In this document: one piece after another, positions 8,929 to 16,749 of the stretch | Layout: each line of letters opens with the position of its first letter | Position numbering within the stretch: the stretch's first letter is position 1 | Assembly (NCBI RefSeq): GCF_021531055.1 | Contig: NZ_JADYTL010000001.1 | Coordinates: forward strand, 418,391 to 482,390 | Direction of reading: 5' to 3' | Origin: Collinsella tanakaei | Lineage (GTDB): Bacteria > Actinomycetota > Coriobacteriia > Coriobacteriales > Coriobacteriaceae | Length of the DNA stretch: 64,000 bases | Program-made: the position numbers and the translations under genes | The notes under the pieces: model-generated | Seen by the model: the letters and a program-made list of their open reading frames with translations, nothing else | What the model was told of the DNA's origin: nothing | The model's database searches: none

Positions 8929-8986
8929 GTTCGTTCTCCTTTTCGTCACGCAGGCGCGACCGCTCAGTCGGCCCACCTATGCTATC

Positions 8987-9259
8987 TTACAAAATTATAT
9001 TGAAGAGCAGTCGTTCTGCCAGATTCAACGCAATAAGCGCAATTACCGGCGAGAAATCGATGCCGCCGAACGGCGGGATGATGCGCCGGAACAGATTGAG
9101 ATACGGACCGCACAGCCTGTCGAGGACCACCGCGACATCATAGGCGAAACCGCCCTGACGGATGGGGAACCAGCTGAACAGGCAGTAGACGACGATGAGG
9201 ATCTGGTAGAAATCGACCAGCGTCGTGATGACTTGATAGACGGTGTATATGGGGATCAG
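8987..9259 (-). CDS. yggT: YggT family membrane protein with a non-standard start codon
   Basis: The minus strand between divIVA and sepF encodes 90 residues typical of YggT: IPIYTVYQV, two hydrophobic segments around CLFSWFP, the family signature GPYLNLFRRIIPPFGGIDFS, and a hydrophobic end. An in-frame TAA closes the frame 9 bases before the CTG at 9259. No ATG, GTG or TTG occurs before the first membrane segment. Start candidates are CTG (9259), ATC (9256) or ATA (9250) behind GAGGAG. I annotate CTG, giving MIPIYTVYQ. YggT genes sit beside sepF in many Gram-positive bacteria. Product certain, start uncertain. Confidence 0.85.
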   Translation of the reverse strand: MIPIYTVYQVITTLVDFYQILIVVYCLFSWFPIRQGGFAYDVAVVLDRLCGPYLNLFRRIIPPFGGIDFSPVIALIALNLAERLLFNIIL

Positions 9260-9268
9260 TCTCCTCGG

Positions 9269-9988
9269 TTACTTGAGATAGCCGTCGGCGCGAAGCTTGG
9301 CCAGATCGGAATCCTTGACCTCGCAGCCCTGCGGCAGCACGATGAACACGCGGTCGCCGAGCTCCTTGACCGAAGCGCCCAGACCGCAGGCGAAGCCGTA
9401 GCTGAAGTCGAGGACGCGCTTGGCGATCTCGGTCCGGACACCCACGAAGATCAGGGCGACGGGCTGACGGGTGCGCACGCGGCGCACGACCGTCTCGACG
9501 TCGTCGTAGCTCTCGGGGCGCAGCACGTACATGGGCAGCTGCGGCGTGCCGTTCACGACCGAGCTGATATGTGAGACGGCCTCCGACGTGGTGGGTGCCG
9601 GCTGAGCCGCGGCATGACGACGGGACTCGGCATACGAGGAAGGCGTGTCATAGGCACCCGGGCGGTATGAGGGCGCATCGGCGCTGCGAGCGGGCGGATT
9701 GAAGGTCGTGGCATGTCGGTCGGCATCCCCCACCAGCTGACCGCTGCGGGTGTAGACGGCGACGGACTCGGCCTCGCCGCGGTGCGTCTGGCCGAGCACG
9801 CCATGACCGGAATCCTGCTGGTCGAACCCGTAGGAATCCGAACCGTACCCGCCGTGGGCGCCGTAATCGCCTGCGGGCTCGTCCTCGTAGTACTCGTCCT
9901 CGTAGCCCTCGTCGCCCTCATAGCCGTCCTGGTCGTACCCAGCTTGGCGCGCAGCGAACCTGTTTTTGATCTCTTCTAGGAAGTTCAC
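9269..9988 (-). CDS. sepF: Cell division protein SepF
   Basis: 239 residues. The C-terminal SepF domain (about residues 150-239) has PLPMYVLRPES-like and ALIFVGVRTEIAKRVLDFSYG motifs. The N-terminus MNFLEEIKNRF is the amphipathic membrane-binding helix. Between them is a long linker, rich in Asp, Glu, Gly and Tyr at residues 17-70. SepF anchors FtsZ to the membrane and replaces FtsA in actinobacteria, which fits the absence of ftsA here. The start is GTG. Confidence 0.92.
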   Translation of the reverse strand: MNFLEEIKNRFAARQAGYDQDGYEGDEGYEDEYYEDEPAGDYGAHGGYGSDSYGFDQQDSGHGVLGQTHRGEAESVAVYTRSGQLVGDADRHATTFNPPARSADAPSYRPGAYDTPSSYAESRRHAAAQPAPTTSEAVSHISSVVNGTPQLPMYVLRPESYDDVETVVRRVRTRQPVALIFVGVRTEIAKRVLDFSYGFACGLGASVKELGDRVFIVLPQGCEVKDSDLAKLRADGYLK

Positions 9989-10057
9989 GATCGTAACCTC
10001 TCTGCCCGTGGTGCGTGTAACGTGTGATTGGCGCAGGTCGGATAAGACCCGACGTAG

Positions 10058-10792
10058 CTATTGTAGTGCAAAAGCGGGGTCGAATACCACCCTGCCCAGC
10101 CGAACGATCGTCGAGCCCTCCTCGCACGCGACCTCGAAATCCTCGCTCATGCCGCACGACAGCTCACGAAGGCGCGCTCCCGTGCGCACCTCGAGCTCGT
10201 CGCGTAGATCGCGCAGGTCCGAGAACACCCGTCGGGCGACGTCCTTATCCCCCTGCGGAGCCATGGTCATAAGGCCCTTGATCGAAATGCCGGAAAGCTC
10301 CATAAGCTCCTCGACGCACGAGCGGACCTCGTCGGGCGCGAAGCCCGACTTGGACTCCTCCCCGCTCACGTTGACCTCGAGCAGCACGTCGACGGGACCG
10401 GCGAGCTCGCCGGTATCAATGCGTCGTTGAGCACGCGACGATACCGCCTGCGCCAGATGCAGCGAGCGGATGGAGTGGATGAGCGACGCGCGGCCCAAAA
10501 CGGCGTTGATCTTATTGGTCTGCAGGTTGCCGATCATGTCGAACCTGACCGGTGCGACGTCGGGGCGCGCATTCAACTCGGCGAGCTTGCGCACAAGCTC
10601 CTGGGGCCTGTTCTCGCCGAAGGTGTCATAGCCCGCGCGAATCGCCGCGACCACCTCGTCGGTGCCCACGGTCTTGGAGACGGCGACGAGCGTCACGTCG
10701 TCCACGGTGCGGTCCGCGCGTGCGAGGGCGCGCGTGATGCGCTCGAGGATCTCCTCGCGACGGGCGGCGATCATATCTGCGTTGGTTTCCAT
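10058..10792 (-). CDS. yggS: YggS-type PLP homeostasis protein
   Basis: 244 residues, the family length. It is a TIM-barrel PLP carrier; the PLP lysine is in LVAVSKTV near residue 40, followed by FGENRPQEL and HMIGNLQTNK-like (FDMIGNLQTNK) motifs. The end has SCGMSEDFEVA. It buffers free pyridoxal phosphate. Its place just before sepF is conserved in Gram-positive division clusters. METNADMI is chosen as start because upstream codons have no ribosome site; the site here (AAAAGAGC) is weak. Confidence 0.9.
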   Translation of the reverse strand: METNADMIAARREEILERITRALARADRTVDDVTLVAVSKTVGTDEVVAAIRAGYDTFGENRPQELVRKLAELNARPDVAPVRFDMIGNLQTNKINAVLGRASLIHSIRSLHLAQAVSSRAQRRIDTGELAGPVDVLLEVNVSGEESKSGFAPDEVRSCVEELMELSGISIKGLMTMAPQGDKDVARRVFSDLRDLRDELEVRTGARLRELSCGMSEDFEVACEEGSTIVRLGRVVFDPAFALQ

Positions 10793-10832
10793 CGGTGCTC
10801 TTTTCGACGTCGGTTCGAGCACCATGGTACCG

Positions 10833-10870
10833 CGAAAGCGCGACCCCGCGCATGCGGGACCGCGCTTTCG
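10833..10870 (-). terminator. Hairpin between the PhoU-like gene and yggS
   Basis: A 17 bp imperfect stem (CGAAAGCGCG...CGCGCTTTCG outside, CCCGC/GCGGG inside, two mismatched positions) with a 4 nt loop. It lies downstream of the PhoU-like gene and has no strong T run. Confidence 0.45.
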
Positions 10871-10916
10871 AAACAGGCGCTCCATAAAGCGCCGAAAGGC
10901 ATGTGTTGCGAGCCGG

Positions 10917-11780
10917 CTACTCGGCGTCCTCCGCGGCCTCCTCATCGTCCTCGCCTGCCGCGGCGCGGGCGATAAGCGACCTCAGCTCCTCGCTCATCTC
11001 CTCGGCGGGGATGTCGGCGACATAGCGGGCATCGGACAGCGGCTGCAAGATCACGCCCTCACCGGAGGGGATGCGCAGGGCCTCGAGCTCGTCCTCATCG
11101 ATCTCGGCGATATCGGCGATGCTCATGCGCTGGCCGGTGAGCAAAAACGTCAGCGTGCTCGTCGCGTCGATGGAGATCGAGGCGATACGGTCGAGATAGC
11201 GCGATACCATGATGGCGCGGCGCAGGTCGTCGTAGGACTCGTCGTCGGACAGCTCCACGGAGGACATGCGGTTGTACGCGCGGAAGAATTCCTCGTACAG
11301 CTCGTGCACGGTATCGTCCTGCACGAGCAGGTTGCGCATGACGCCCAGATCGTTGCACACGAGCACCGAGATGCACGTGCCCAGGATCCGGTAGACGTAG
11401 GACGCCTCCTGGTCGATGATCTCCACGAGCTCGGCGGGCAACTCGATATCGGAGTTGACCTTGTGCTTGGCGGCGCGGGCAAGGCGGCGCACCTTGTCGC
11501 ACATGCGCTGGAGGTTGAACTCGATGTTGATGATCGTCTGCAGCAGACGGAAGTCGGAGGCGACCGGACCCTGGGTGGCGATCAGGTTGTAGCACACCGC
11601 CTCGAGGTTCGCGCAGCGGGCGTCGATCTGCAGGGTGCGGTTCTGTGCCTTGCTGGCGAGCTTCTTGTCGTCGGTCACGAACGCGCGGACGGCGTCGTGC
11701 AACGTCGTGTCGACCGCCGCGTAGATGGAGAGCATCTCGTGGCGTGCCTCGATAAGCTGACGTGTGAACATCTTGCGCAT
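10917..11780 (-). CDS. PhoU-like phosphate-signalling protein
   Basis: 287 residues. The first ~210 residues are two PhoU-type three-helix repeats (FTRQLIEARHEMLSIYA; LEAVCYNLIATQGPVASDFR; later AIMVSRYLDRIASISIDA). A C-terminal extension of about 75 residues is acidic and ends in Glu/Asp/Ala repeats. PhoU proteins restrain PhoR signalling and phosphate uptake. Its position inside a division block is unusual, and it has its own upstream PHO-box-like repeat. The start MRKMF follows TTGGAG. Confidence 0.85.
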   Translation of the reverse strand: MRKMFTRQLIEARHEMLSIYAAVDTTLHDAVRAFVTDDKKLASKAQNRTLQIDARCANLEAVCYNLIATQGPVASDFRLLQTIINIEFNLQRMCDKVRRLARAAKHKVNSDIELPAELVEIIDQEASYVYRILGTCISVLVCNDLGVMRNLLVQDDTVHELYEEFFRAYNRMSSVELSDDESYDDLRRAIMVSRYLDRIASISIDATSTLTFLLTGQRMSIADIAEIDEDELEALRIPSGEGVILQPLSDARYVADIPAEEMSEELRSLIARAAAGEDDEEAAEDAE

Positions 11781-11914
11781 TGGTTCTCCAATCGTCGTCG
11801 CGGGCGGCATGCCCGTGCGCAGGGACATCCGGCAGCGGGTGCGCACGCGGCGCACCGGGACCCGGCGCGGACGGATAGCCCGCGACCATGGCCTCACCTA
11901 GTGTACCGACGCGA

Positions 11915-11931
11915 TGTCAAGCGCTTGTAAA
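11915..11931 (-). promoter_or_regulatory. PHO-box-like repeat upstream of the PhoU-like gene
   Basis: On the minus strand TTTACA (11926-11931), 5 bases, TTGACA (11915-11920): an 11-base period matching the repeats upstream of pit. TTGACA could also be a -35, but no good -10 follows at the right distance. Confidence 0.4.
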
Positions 11932-12017
11932 GGTTGCGCAGGAATCTGATTACATAGGCCCCGGTGCATGCCGGGTCGCACACGCGGTCGCCCACCGGGC
12001 CGTACGCGCGGACCGCG

Positions 12018-12797
12018 TCACCGCATGATGGCGACGGCGGCATGGCGCCCGCACGTACCGTGCTCGGCGCGGTAGGAGAAGAAGCGGTCGTTCATACGTA
12101 TGGTCGACAGGCCGGCGTCGTCGATGGCCTCCTCGGGCACACCGACCTTTGCGAGCGCCTGCCGGATGCACGACGCCAGGTCGAGCAGCGAACCCGCGGC
12201 GTCGATTCCCGGGAAGCGCTCGGCGAAGCGCTGCATCAGGTCGCTCGACACCTCGTACTCATCACCCCGGATATGCGGCCCGATGTAGGCGCGGATCGAC
12301 GACGCATCGGCTCCCGTGGTCTGCATCAGGATGCGGGCCGCCTTTGCCGAAATGCGCGCATACGTGCCCTTCCAACCCGAGTGGATCACGGCGAAGCCCT
12401 CGGGGCTCGCGAGCACGACCGGAACGCAGTCGGCATAGCACAGCATGACGGGAACGTCCGTCGCCGTGCACACGATGGCATCGGCCCCGCGGGCGATCTC
12501 GTCGCGGACCGCATCGAGCTGAGCGGGCTCGGACGACGTCACGACGGCGACATGGTCGCCGTGCACCTGGTTGGGCACGAGCAGGCGGCAGGCGACATCC
12601 TCGGCATCGAGGGCGGCAAGCACGCGCCGCCGGTTCTCCGCGACCGCCTGCGCGTCATCGCCCACGTGCGTGCCCAGGTTGAGCGAGGCGAACGGGGGCT
12701 GCGACACGCCACCGGTGCGCTCCGTGAAGGCGATCGTCACCGGCCCGCACGCATCTTGCACCAAGGTGACCGGCCCGTGCGATTTCCTCTCGAGCAT
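12018..12797 (-). CDS. pgeF: Polyphenol oxidase/YfiH family purine nucleoside phosphorylase
   Basis: 259 residues, family length. Metal and active-site ligands of the YfiH/LACC1 fold: NQVHGDHV (His), YADCVPVVL (Cys) and IHSGWKGTYARI (His). Members act as multi-copper-like oxidases or, more recently, as purine nucleoside phosphorylases and peptidoglycan editing factors. The gene usually follows ftsZ, as here, and a terminator lies between them. The start MLERKSHG follows GGAAAGGAG; an in-frame ATG 8 codons upstream overlaps that site and is rejected. Confidence 0.9.
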   Translation of the reverse strand: MLERKSHGPVTLVQDACGPVTIAFTERTGGVSQPPFASLNLGTHVGDDAQAVAENRRRVLAALDAEDVACRLLVPNQVHGDHVAVVTSSEPAQLDAVRDEIARGADAIVCTATDVPVMLCYADCVPVVLASPEGFAVIHSGWKGTYARISAKAARILMQTTGADASSIRAYIGPHIRGDEYEVSSDLMQRFAERFPGIDAAGSLLDLASCIRQALAKVGVPEEAIDDAGLSTIRMNDRFFSYRAEHGTCGRHAAVAIMR

Positions 12798-12945
12798 ACC
12801 CGCTCCTTTCCGTAAGGCCATACGCCCCTCAGTCTACCCACCGTGCGCTAATGTGCGTCAGACGTTTTTCACATACATACGCGAGCAATACGTCGGACAC
12901 CATTTCACGCAAAACCGGTCGGCCTTGGCGGCGGAACGTCTTCAA

Positions 12946-12977
12946 ACGAAAAAGGCGCCCCGGTCGTCGGGGCGCCT
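12946..12977 (-). terminator. Terminator of ftsZ
   Basis: A 9 bp GC stem (AGGCGCCCC/GGGGCGCCT) with a 7 nt loop, followed on the minus strand by TTTTTCGTTT. It lies 29 bases after the ftsZ stop. Confidence 0.9.
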
Positions 12978-13005
12978 CCAAAGTCGTATCCGGTGCGCGG
13001 TCGCG

Positions 13006-14130
13006 TTAGAAGTTGCCGCGCTTGAGGAAGTCGGGCAGCTCGAACTGGTCGTTGCCGAAGTTGGGAACCTCGGTGCCGCCGATGTTGCGCGTCGGGGCAC
13101 TCTGCTGCGCGGGCGCGGCGGGCTTGGGCTCGCTCTTGGAGGGCTGGCCGAACAGCTGGTCCTGACGGTTGACGTTGGCATCGGAGAAGCCGGTCGCGAT
13201 GACGGTGATGCGCACCTGGTCGCCCAGGGACTCGTCGACGACGGTACCGAAGATGATGTTGGCCTCGGGATCGACGGCGTTGGCGACGAGGTCGGCAGCG
13301 TCGTTGATCTCCTGGATACCCAGGTCCTTGGAGCCGGCGATGGAGAGCAGGACGCGCGTGGCACCGTCGATGGAGCTCTCGAGCAGCGGGCTGGAGATGG
13401 CCTGCTGGGCGGCGTCGACCGCGCGGGTGTCGCCCGAAGCGGTGCCGATGCCCATCATGGCGGTACCGGCCTGCTTCATGATGGTCTTGACGTCCGCGAA
13501 GTCCAGGTTGATGATGCCCGGAACGGTGATGAGGTCGGTGATGCCCTGGGTGCCCTGGGACAGGACGGCGTCGGCCATGGCGAAGGCCTCGAGCATGGTC
13601 GTCTTCTTCTCGGCGATGTCGAGCAGCTTGTCGTTGGGGATGACGATCATGGTGTCGACGCACTCGGACAGGGTGTGGATACCCTCCTCGGCGGAAGCCT
13701 TGCGCTTGCGGCCCTCGAAGGTGAAGGGCTTGGTCACGACGGCGACCGTGAGCGCGCCCACGTCGTTCATGGCGATGTCGGCGACGATCGGAGCGGCGCC
13801 CGTACCGGTGCCGCCACCCTCGCCCGCGGTGATGAAGACCATGTCGGCACCGGCGAGCGCCTCGGCGATGTCGTCACGCGACTCGTCGGCGGCCTTGCGG
13901 CCGACCTCGGGGTTGGCGCCGGCGCCGAGGCCGCGCGTGAGGTCGGTGCCGATGTGCACCTTGATGTCCGCGTCGGAGATGGCGAGCGCCTGCGCATCGG
14001 TGTTGATGGCGACGAACTCGACGCCGCGGATGCCCTCCTCGATCATGCGGTTGACAGCGTTGGTGCCGCCACCGCCGACACCTACCACCTTGATGACGGC
14101 AAGGTAGTTGTTGATCTCGTTCTCGTGCAT
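13006..14130 (-). CDS. ftsZ: Cell division GTPase FtsZ
   Basis: 374 residues. The GTP signature [10 protein letters not shown] lies at residues 105-114, with [13 protein letters not shown] at the N-terminus and FATITAVDGED-equivalent tubulin-fold segments after. A short disordered linker leads to the C-terminal tail [12 protein letters not shown], the SepF-binding peptide type. It polymerises into the Z-ring. A separate promoter and a strong terminator suggest it is transcribed on its own as well as with the cluster. The ribosome site is GGAGGACCGAGAG. Confidence 0.98.
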   Translation of the reverse strand: MHENEINNYLAVIKVVGVGGGGTNAVNRMIEEGIRGVEFVAINTDAQALAISDADIKVHIGTDLTRGLGAGANPEVGRKAADESRDDIAEALAGADMVFITAGEGGGTGTGAAPIVADIAMNDVGALTVAVVTKPFTFEGRKRKASAEEGIHTLSECVDTMIVIPNDKLLDIAEKKTTMLEAFAMADAVLSQGTQGITDLITVPGIINLDFADVKTIMKQAGTAMMGIGTASGDTRAVDAAQQAISSPLLESSIDGATRVLLSIAGSKDLGIQEINDAADLVANAVDPEANIIFGTVVDESLGDQVRITVIATGFSDANVNRQDQLFGQPSKSEPKPAAPAQQSAPTRNIGGTEVPNFGNDQFELPDFLKRGNF

Positions 14131-14220
14131 CTCTCGGTCCTCCGAACATCAGATGAGTCGCTTGACGGTTTTTCGACCATAACCCTCAAGTTGAGATTAA
14201 ATGTCGAGGTAAACCGCGTT

Positions 14221-14250
14221 ATCTTTGCACAATTCCGAGGTAGAAGTCAA
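14221..14250 (-). promoter_or_regulatory. Candidate ftsZ promoter
   Basis: On the minus strand: -35 TTGACT (14245-14250), 18 bases, -10 AAAGAT (14221-14226). The 230-base ftsQ-ftsZ gap is AT-richer than its surroundings. It also holds a hairpin just after ftsQ (CCGACCG/CGGTCGG near 14302-14320) and a CTCAAGTTGAG palindrome at 14186-14196. Confidence 0.5.
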
Positions 14251-14360
14251 CTTTGGCATCTACTAATTGTGGAATTCGCAGGTAAAGCACCAAACCGTTC
14301 GCCGACCGTCAAGCGGTCGGATGCGAACACCCCCGACACCGCCCGCCGCCACGACACACG

Positions 14361-15866
14361 CTACGAGATGTCGGCGCTCCTGAACGAATAGGCGTCGGCC
14401 ACGCGGACGTTGATGTAGGTCACCCCGGACTCCTGCTCGATCAGGCGACGGATGACCTGCTCTTTTTGCTGGATATCCTCGGGCTCGCCCAACGAGACCT
14501 CGACGCCCGACGTCAGGTTCGCCGAAATCGCCTCGACCGACGGCAGCGAGAGATCCTTGATCATCGCCAGGAACTCGGGCGTGAAGCCATGGATGTACTC
14601 GAGTCCCGCGCGGATGACCTCGTCGTCGACCGGCTTGCCCGCCGAGGGCGAGACGTCGGCGTTCACATCGGTGAGCAGCACGGCATCGTTGTCGAGCGCG
14701 ACCTGATAGGCGGCCTCGAGACCGGAGCTCGTCGCGACATCCTGCGCGTCGTCCCCTTCCCCATCGCCGTCTTCGCCCGTGCCGTCGTCCGTGCCGTCGG
14801 TGATTTCCCCATCGACCGAATCCTCGTCCGAGGTCCCGTCGCCATCGGTGCCATCAGCCTCGTCATCGGCCGCGGAATCCTGCTGGACGGCGACGGACAG
14901 CGGGGCGATCCAGGCATCATCGTCACCGATCGCCCACGCGACGTCATCGGCGACGATATAGGCGATGGCGGCCACGTCGCGCTCGACGGGCTTGACGGTG
15001 ATGGTATGCGGGAATTCCCGTTCGATCGAGACGCTTTCGACCCATGGATTCTCCAACAGGCGCGAGGCGATCTGGTCCTCGTCGACGTTGAGCAGGGTGG
15101 CGCCCTCGGGGAGGTCGACGAGCTGCTCGGCGGTTTGCTGGGGAATATGGTCGCTGCCCTCGACCACGACGTCGACCACGGCGAACAGGCTGGAGTTCAC
15201 GACGACCACGGCGGAGATGCCCACCAACACCGCCACGGAGATCACGGAGATGAGGATCAGCCGCACGATGCCGAACGCCTGGATCCGTTCGCGCAGGCTC
15301 GCGGTCGCGCGGATGCGCGACGGCGCCTGCGGATGCGGCGTGGTCTTGGGAGCCTGGGCGTCTGATCTCGAGCGCGTGGGCAACGCGAAGCGGAATGCAC
15401 CGGAAGCCGCTTTCCGCGAGGGCGCGCTCGCCTTGGCTCGCCCGATCGAGGAAAGATTCGGCGCGGCGGACTTCTGCGCGGAACGCGTCGGCTTGGCGGC
15501 GGGCGCCTGCGAGCGAACCTGCTTGGCAACCTGCTTGGTCGACACCGAGGACGCCTTGCGCGCCGTCGGGGTCACGCGGGGTTTGCCCACGGCACGCGTC
15601 GCCGTCGAGGCGGTCGTGCGCTTGGCGGCACGGCTCGTCGATTTGGCGGATTTCGCCGAGGAGGCCCGCAGGGAGGCGGCCTTCTTGGTGGGCGCGGTAT
15701 ACGTGCGGACGCGCGAGGCCGACGGCGCCGCGGCACGCGACGGCGCCGATGCCGAAGCCACGCGGGGCGCGGGAGTGGCAGCGCGCTTGGCGCCGGTAGA
15801 GCGGCGGAAGGTCGGCTTCCGGTTAGAAGCCGAGGAATTTGACTTCCGGCTGGAGCTCGACGCCAT
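14361..15866 (-). CDS. ftsQ: Cell division protein FtsQ/DivIB with long basic N-tail and acidic insert
   Basis: 501 residues, about twice the usual FtsQ. Residues 1-195 are a low-complexity Lys/Arg/Ala/Ser cytoplasmic tail. One membrane helix spans about 199-223. A POTRA domain follows (VEGSDHIPQQTAEQLV, then ENPWVESVSIEREFPHTITV). Residues 330-377 are almost only Asp, Glu, Gly, Thr and Ser, inserted in the extracytoplasmic part, after which the beta domain resumes. It scaffolds the divisome and binds FtsB/FtsL. The start follows AAGGAAACGT and overlaps the end of murB by 44 bases. Confidence 0.9.
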   Translation of the reverse strand: MASSSSRKSNSSASNRKPTFRRSTGAKRAATPAPRVASASAPSRAAAPSASRVRTYTAPTKKAASLRASSAKSAKSTSRAAKRTTASTATRAVGKPRVTPTARKASSVSTKQVAKQVRSQAPAAKPTRSAQKSAAPNLSSIGRAKASAPSRKAASGAFRFALPTRSRSDAQAPKTTPHPQAPSRIRATASLRERIQAFGIVRLILISVISVAVLVGISAVVVVNSSLFAVVDVVVEGSDHIPQQTAEQLVDLPEGATLLNVDEDQIASRLLENPWVESVSIEREFPHTITVKPVERDVAAIAYIVADDVAWAIGDDDAWIAPLSVAVQQDSAADDEADGTDGDGTSDEDSVDGEITDGTDDGTGEDGDGEGDDAQDVATSSGLEAAYQVALDNDAVLLTDVNADVSPSAGKPVDDEVIRAGLEYIHGFTPEFLAMIKDLSLPSVEAISANLTSGVEVSLGEPEDIQQKEQVIRRLIEQESGVTYINVRVADAYSFRSADIS

Positions 15867-16734
15867 ACGTTTCCTTAACCTGCTCGTATACGTGTTGGAT
15901 GACTGAAACCACATCCTGCGCGGACGCGGTACCGTTGTTCACGATAAAGTTAGCGTGAATCGGGGAGACTTCCGCCCCGCCGACCGAAAAACCCTTCAAT
16001 CCGCATTCCTCGACCATAGCTCCCACACTTCTTCCTGCGGGATTGCGGAACACCGAGCCGCAGCACGCCGAACCGACCGGCTGGGTCCTGCGACGTCGGA
16101 CGAGGTAGCGTTCCATCTTGGCGCGGATATCGGTCTTCTCGGCCGGACGCAGGCGAAGGGTCGCCTCGAGGATGATCTCGTCTTTGGGAATGCCGCTTTC
16201 GCGGTACGCCCACAGCAGCTCATCGTGGCGATAGTGCCGCATCCCCCCGCCGGGCTTGAGCGTCACGACATCCTCGATAAGCTCGCCGATCCACTCCGTG
16301 CGCGTCCCCGCGTTCATGGAGACCGCGCCGCCCACCGTACCGGGGATACCCACGGCGAACTCGAGACCAGACAGGCCGCGGGACAGGGCGTCGTTGACGA
16401 GCCGCGCCAGGATGACACCCGCCCCGACGGTCATGGTCACGCCGTCCTCGGCGAGTACCGAACGTTGGAACTCGCGCCCGAGCGTGATCACGGCACCACG
16501 GTAGCCCTCGTCCGCGACGAGGAGGTTCGACCCCTTTCCGATGATGACCCAGGGAACCTGCTCGCGCGTGAGCACATCGATCGCGCGGCGCAGCGCATGA
16601 TAGCTATGGCAGATCAAGAACAGCGAGGCACGACCGCCGATACGGTAGCTCGTATGGCGCGCCAGCCGCTCGTCCTCGATCAACTCGGTGTCGATGGCGC
16701 CCGAAAGGGACATCACCGCGTTGAACAGACCCAT
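15823..16734 (-). CDS. murB: UDP-N-acetylenolpyruvoylglucosamine reductase
   Basis: 303 residues, type II MurB length. FAD-binding motifs: TSYRIGGRASLF near residue 30, IGKGSNLLVADEG near 65, GIPGTVGGAVSMNAG near 130. The C-terminal active-site segment is GSVFRNPAG, then a conserved Glu region (SPIHANFIVN). It reduces enolpyruvyl-UDP-GlcNAc to UDP-MurNAc in the cytoplasm. It starts 15 bases after murC and overlaps ftsQ by 44 bases. The ribosome site is weak, consistent with translational coupling. Confidence 0.96.
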   Translation of the reverse strand: MGLFNAVMSLSGAIDTELIEDERLARHTSYRIGGRASLFLICHSYHALRRAIDVLTREQVPWVIIGKGSNLLVADEGYRGAVITLGREFQRSVLAEDGVTMTVGAGVILARLVNDALSRGLSGLEFAVGIPGTVGGAVSMNAGTRTEWIGELIEDVVTLKPGGGMRHYRHDELLWAYRESGIPKDEIILEATLRLRPAEKTDIRAKMERYLVRRRRTQPVGSACCGSVFRNPAGRSVGAMVEECGLKGFSVGGAEVSPIHANFIVNNGTASAQDVVSVIQHVYEQVKETYGVELQPEVKFLGF

Positions 16735-16749
16735 CGTGCAGCCAGCCCG

